From: Gossypium raimondii
Taxonomy: Eukaryota > Streptophyta > Magnoliopsida > Malvales > Malvaceae
Assembly: GCF_025698545.1 (NCBI RefSeq)
Contig: NC_068567.1
Location: forward strand, 56,301,371-56,365,370
Length of the DNA: 64,000 nucleotides
Direction: 5' to 3'
The position numbers and the translations under genes are program-made. Shown one piece after another: positions 60,255-64,000 of the stretch. Numbering within the stretch: the first letter of the stretch is position 1; every line of letters starts with the position of its first letter. The notes under the pieces were generated by a model. That model was not told where the DNA came from and did no database searches. It saw only the letters and a program-made list of their open reading frames with translations.

Positions 60255-62441
60255 GACAAAGTGTAAATTCCCCGAATTATTGTTTATAAAGGTGGTTGCT
60301 AAGTGCTGATTCCACCGTATCCTTGATTGTGAAAGGGTTACTATGTGTTGATTCCTCGTATCATTGATTAGAAGGCGGTTGCTAAGTGCTGATTCCACCG
60401 GGATCCTTTGAACATGAGGTGGTTGCTAAGTGTTGATTGGTTGCTAAGTGTTGATTCCACCGGGATCCTTTGAACATAAGGTGGTTGCTAAGTGCTAATT
60501 CCACCGTGTAACGGTTAATATTCCGAAGTGTTCATCGGGGAAATTGGATAAGTGAAAATATATGTGAATCGAATAAGGTTACGTGATGAATATTGAGCTT
60601 GATATTTAATCGACCCTTGAGTAAGATGAAAAGAAGTAATGAAACTATTAAAGAGCAAATTTAGAAATAAAATAGTTTTGAACAGCAATAGTTGTGTGAC
60701 TTTGAAAAATCACCAAAAATGGTGGAAATCGAATTAGAAGATGAATTAGATATGATATTAAAGCTTATTGAGTCTATTTTCATATAAAAGAAATAGAGAA
60801 AGAAACAGAGTTACATATTTTGAGATATTTGAATTTTAGTGAGATAGGGTTAGAATGATTTTGGAATCCCTTATTCTGACTTTGGAAAATTTTCAAAATT
60901 GTAAAAAATAATTATGGGCTAAAATTTATATGTTTAGAATCTTCAGTGAATCTATTTTCAAGAGAAACAAACAAAAATAATATCCGAATTCTGTAAAATG
61001 AGATAATTAATTTTTAGTGAAGAGAGGTCAGAACTGTTGAGCAGTGAAATAGGGGAATATTTAAAGAATAAAATGTACTATTTGGCTAAACCAAAAATTC
61101 TAAAAATTTTATGATAAGAATATATGTGGATCTAGTTTCGGGAAAAATTAACGGTTCTTAATTTGGAGCTCTGTAGCTCTAGGTAAAAATAATTTAGTGA
61201 CTCTGACTCGAAGAGACAGTTTTAAGTATACATGTAAGTGAATAGTGAAACTATAGAAAATGTTATTTCTAAGAGTGTTATGTACACTAAGGATGTGGAA
61301 TGGAGAGGAGGAGGAGGAAAATAAAATATACGAATGATTTGTGTATAATTAGTGTATTAATGGTCATGGTTTAAGCTCATATGGGAAAATAAAGTTTCAT
61401 AGTATGTGTGTGTGGTATATTTGGTATATGATTTGATATGAAGTAAGGCCATGAATGGTTTATGGATTAACTCATGTTGGCAAGTTTGATACATGAATAA
61501 ATTTTGAACTCGACCATACTTATAATACTTACGCTATATGTTTATTTGGCTAACATGTATGGTGTACACGCTTAGGCTATGGCCAAGTTGTGGCTGAATT
61601 ACGCCACATTAAATTTATAAGTTATGCATTGAAATGGTAAGTGCCTAGATGGGTATATGCTTGTGATCATGAAAGGGTGATAAGGTTTAGATTATGTAAT
61701 CTTTATTGAAATGGTTTATCATGTGGTTAATTCCAAAAAGAATTATGTTTAAATGTACTAGCTTGTGACTATGATTGAATGATATGTTATTGTTTTGTGT
61801 GATATTTGTAGGAAATGGGTGTGGAAAGGAAATGAAATACTAAGTTCATACTTGAAGAATAAAATGACGAAAAAGGCGATGATGAGTTGATGAATGATAT
61901 TTAAGCTTAAGTGATGTTTTCATTGCAATACTAAGAATTTTATAAATGTGTAAATGAATGGTATAATCGATAAACGTTGAGTTAAATGGTGAATACGTAT
62001 TAGTATTGATCTTAACGATATTGAATTATACATGAATTAAATGAAAGTTTCTAGTGATATGATTTGAATTAAAAGAATTTTTGTGGTATTGAAATATATA
62101 TTGGATTGAGAAATTGATTTGAATTGTGAACATGAGAAATTGTTAATTGAATGAAATGGAAATGAAGCATTGAATTACATGAGTAAGTATCGGGTCTCGT
62201 AGGCCCTATTTGTTATGAATATAATATTTCGAAGATATGTTGTAAAGAATTATAAAAGCATGTTTATAATTTAAAAGTTTTAATTAGGATGAAATTTTGT
62301 AACTCGGTTTAATACGTATGCAAATATATGTCTTCTAGTAATGCCTCGTACCCTATTCCGGCGTCGAACACTGGTAAGGGGTGTTACAATGTGACATCGC
62401 CAGATTCGGTCATAACGTTTAGACCGAGTTTGAGGTGTTAC
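60255..62441 (+). mobile_element. Gypsy-type LTR fragment, plus orientation
   Basis: Related in inverted orientation to parts of the solo LTR at 35,904-38,609. It contains a tandem-repeat zone (60,291-60,510) and ends near GGTAAGGGGTGTTACA (62,398) or GAGGTGTTACA (62,441). No coding region and no verified target duplication; the 5' part of the LTR seems missing. Confidence 0.6.
60291..60510. repeat. Irregular 40-60-bp tandem repeat in gypsy LTR
   Basis: Units of GGTGGTTGCTAAGTGCTGAT followed by TCCACCG and GGATCCTTTGAACAT start near 60,291, 60,329, 60,373, 60,418, 60,439 and 60,480. The fifth is a partial duplication. Confidence 0.85.
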
Positions 62442-63704
62442 ATGAATTACATTAACAATTGAGGACCGAATGGTGAATGTACAAGCCCATTTTGCCCGGC
62501 CCATTAAAAACCAAAGACTAAACCTTACCCACCAGCCCAAACCCGAATGACCCAATAACAAACCCAACTAGCCTAACCCAAACCCGAGGCCCAAATTCGG
62601 AGCCCAATTTCCCTAAAAGTCAAGCTAGGGTTTCAGAAAAGAAACCCTAGCGCCGCAGCCCTCTGCCCCCTAGCTCTGCTAGCCGCCGCTTACGTCCCGT
62701 CACCACGCCCACTTGCCACCGACTCACCTGCTCCAACTGCTCCGCCAGTACCTGCAACAAACACCAACAAGCAACAGCAAATACGGATAGCAAAAGGAGA
62801 TTTTTTATTTTGTATTTTGGCTATATAAGGCCGATTGAAAAAATCAAAAAGGGGGGGGCTTCATCACTGAATCGGGGGGCTTTTTCTTTTCTTTTGTAAC
62901 ATTTTCATATAAATATAACAATCAAAAAAATAGATTCAAGGCTTGGATATCAGATTCGCATTTCTTTTTTATTTATTTTATTTTCTTTATTTCGTACATT
63001 AAATAGAAAATAAAAAGGGAAAGGGGACTCACCGGGAACCATCGTGGTTGCGCCGTCGGAGGGCTTCTCCTCCGTCGCCGATTCGGGTCCTAGAGGGGTT
63101 GTGGGTTTCCCTCTTTCCCGCGGGTTGAGAGATCTGAGATCTCAAGGATGCCACACGATGAGGGTTAAAAACCCCTTTTTCTCACACGACTCCGGCCACC
63201 GTCCTTTGTGGCGCTGCGATGGAGATGCGGCAGACGGCGGCGGGGTTCCAAGTTTGGAACCCTAGCAGAGAAAGTGGAAGACCCTTTTGTTTTTTCTTAT
63301 GTTTTTTTTAAGAAATGAAATAGCAAAAAAAAAGTAGCTTTTATAGGAATTTCAAAACGGCGACGTTTAAGGCTCCCTTGACCCGCGCGGTGACCCGACC
63401 CGAGGGGAGGATCCGCGTGTTTTCGCTAAAGAGGATATTTGCGCGCGCAGTCCCTCTGACTTTGAAGTGTGTCGCAATTTGGCCCCTTTTCGCATTTTCT
63501 TTTATTTTTAATTTGGCCACAAAGTTTTATTTTTGTTTCAATTTAGTCCACTGCTGCGCTCCGTTTTGGGGGCTTCGGTTTATTTGCAGCCTCAGTCCCT
63601 CTCCTTTCAAGCGCGTCACGGATTAATCCTTGACTTCTTTTCATTTTTGATTTTTTTTCCTCTTATTTTGTTTTGTTTTCAATTTAGCGCTTTTTATTAT
63701 TTAG

Positions 63705-63776
<72 letters not shown>

Positions 63777-64000
63777 GCATTTAATCTACCTATTTATACC
63801 GTTTTAGACTTTGTTATATACATACTCATCTTTTACTTACTTTATAATTCATCTATATATGTACATACTTACACGGTTTTATTTTACAATATACATACTT
63901 ATACCTTTTATCTTTATGTAATATATATGTATATACATACGAATTTTTATTTAAATACTTATGTTTATGCTTTATAATATATATATATGTATACATATCT
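62442..64000 (+). mobile_element. Second Tat-type gypsy LTR, plus orientation, runs off window
   Basis: It has the same organisation as the LTR at 53,755-56,141, in the opposite direction: a GCCCAA-rich start, a GAAACCCTAGC segment, a short exon-like GC-rich stretch, a segment at 63,350-63,440 resembling the inverted 55,380-55,460, then TATATA-rich DNA. The internal region of this element lies beyond 64,000. The small frames at 63,044-63,784 are not genes. Confidence 0.65.
63706..63776. repeat. TTA microsatellite, about 23 units
   Basis: Seventy-one bases of uninterrupted TTA/ATT repeats inside the second Tat LTR. It creates a spurious poly-Tyr frame. Confidence 0.97.

Noticed and set aside
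63533..63784. 83-aa frame with poly-Tyr tail
   Set aside because: Product of the TTA microsatellite in an LTR.

Overview
This window is nuclear DNA from a flowering plant. Spliced genes with GT-AG introns sit among Ty1/copia and Ty3/gypsy retrotransposons, MITEs and AT-rich spacers. The gene families and the character of the repeats (long gypsy LTRs with internal tandem repeats, Tat-type gypsy gag/pol) suggest a Malvaceae genome, probably cotton (Gossypium). The genus is an inference and was not tested against a database.

Gene-rich left third (1-13,100). The 3' half of a DCAF13/SOF1 WD40 gene runs off the left edge (+). It is followed by a nested pair of terminal-inverted-repeat elements. 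Next come a complete nuclear cap-binding protein CBP20 gene (-), which contains a minor-spliceosome AT-AC intron, and a divergently transcribed NFD6-like mitochondrial protein gene (+). The last two share a 357-bp promoter with two TGGGCC/GGCCCA boxes. A seven-exon reticulon-like (RTNLB) gene (-) closes this part. These are housekeeping genes: ribosome biogenesis, cap binding, mitochondrial function and ER shaping.

Middle (13,100-40,600). Degenerate LTR sequence fills 13.4-24.2 kb, including a copia gag interrupted by a solo LTR that still has its GATTC target-site duplication. A tandem pair of tyrosine aminotransferase-like genes follows. The left copy (26,171-28,429, -) has an intact exon structure and a full open reading frame. 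The right copy (31,966-34,201, -) is a pseudogene with a lost splice donor, a nonsense codon and a damaged active-site motif. A 628-bp hAT-like element with an 8-bp target duplication and a 2.7-kb solo LTR with a 5-bp duplication come next.

Right third (40,600-64,000). Fragments of one Tat-lineage gypsy family, including integrase, RNase H plus a second RNase H, reverse transcriptase, protease, gag and LTR, are joined in alternating orientation over about 15 kb. An old copia polyprotein (56,142-60,167) follows; it keeps a single reading frame with eight premature stops and no frameshift. Last are a gypsy LTR and the start of a second Tat LTR in the opposite orientation, with a long TTA microsatellite. 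No host gene is visible in this third.

I saw no rRNA, tRNA or CRISPR feature. All exon boundaries were derived by hand from splice sites and reading phase, so UTR ends and transcription starts are not defined.
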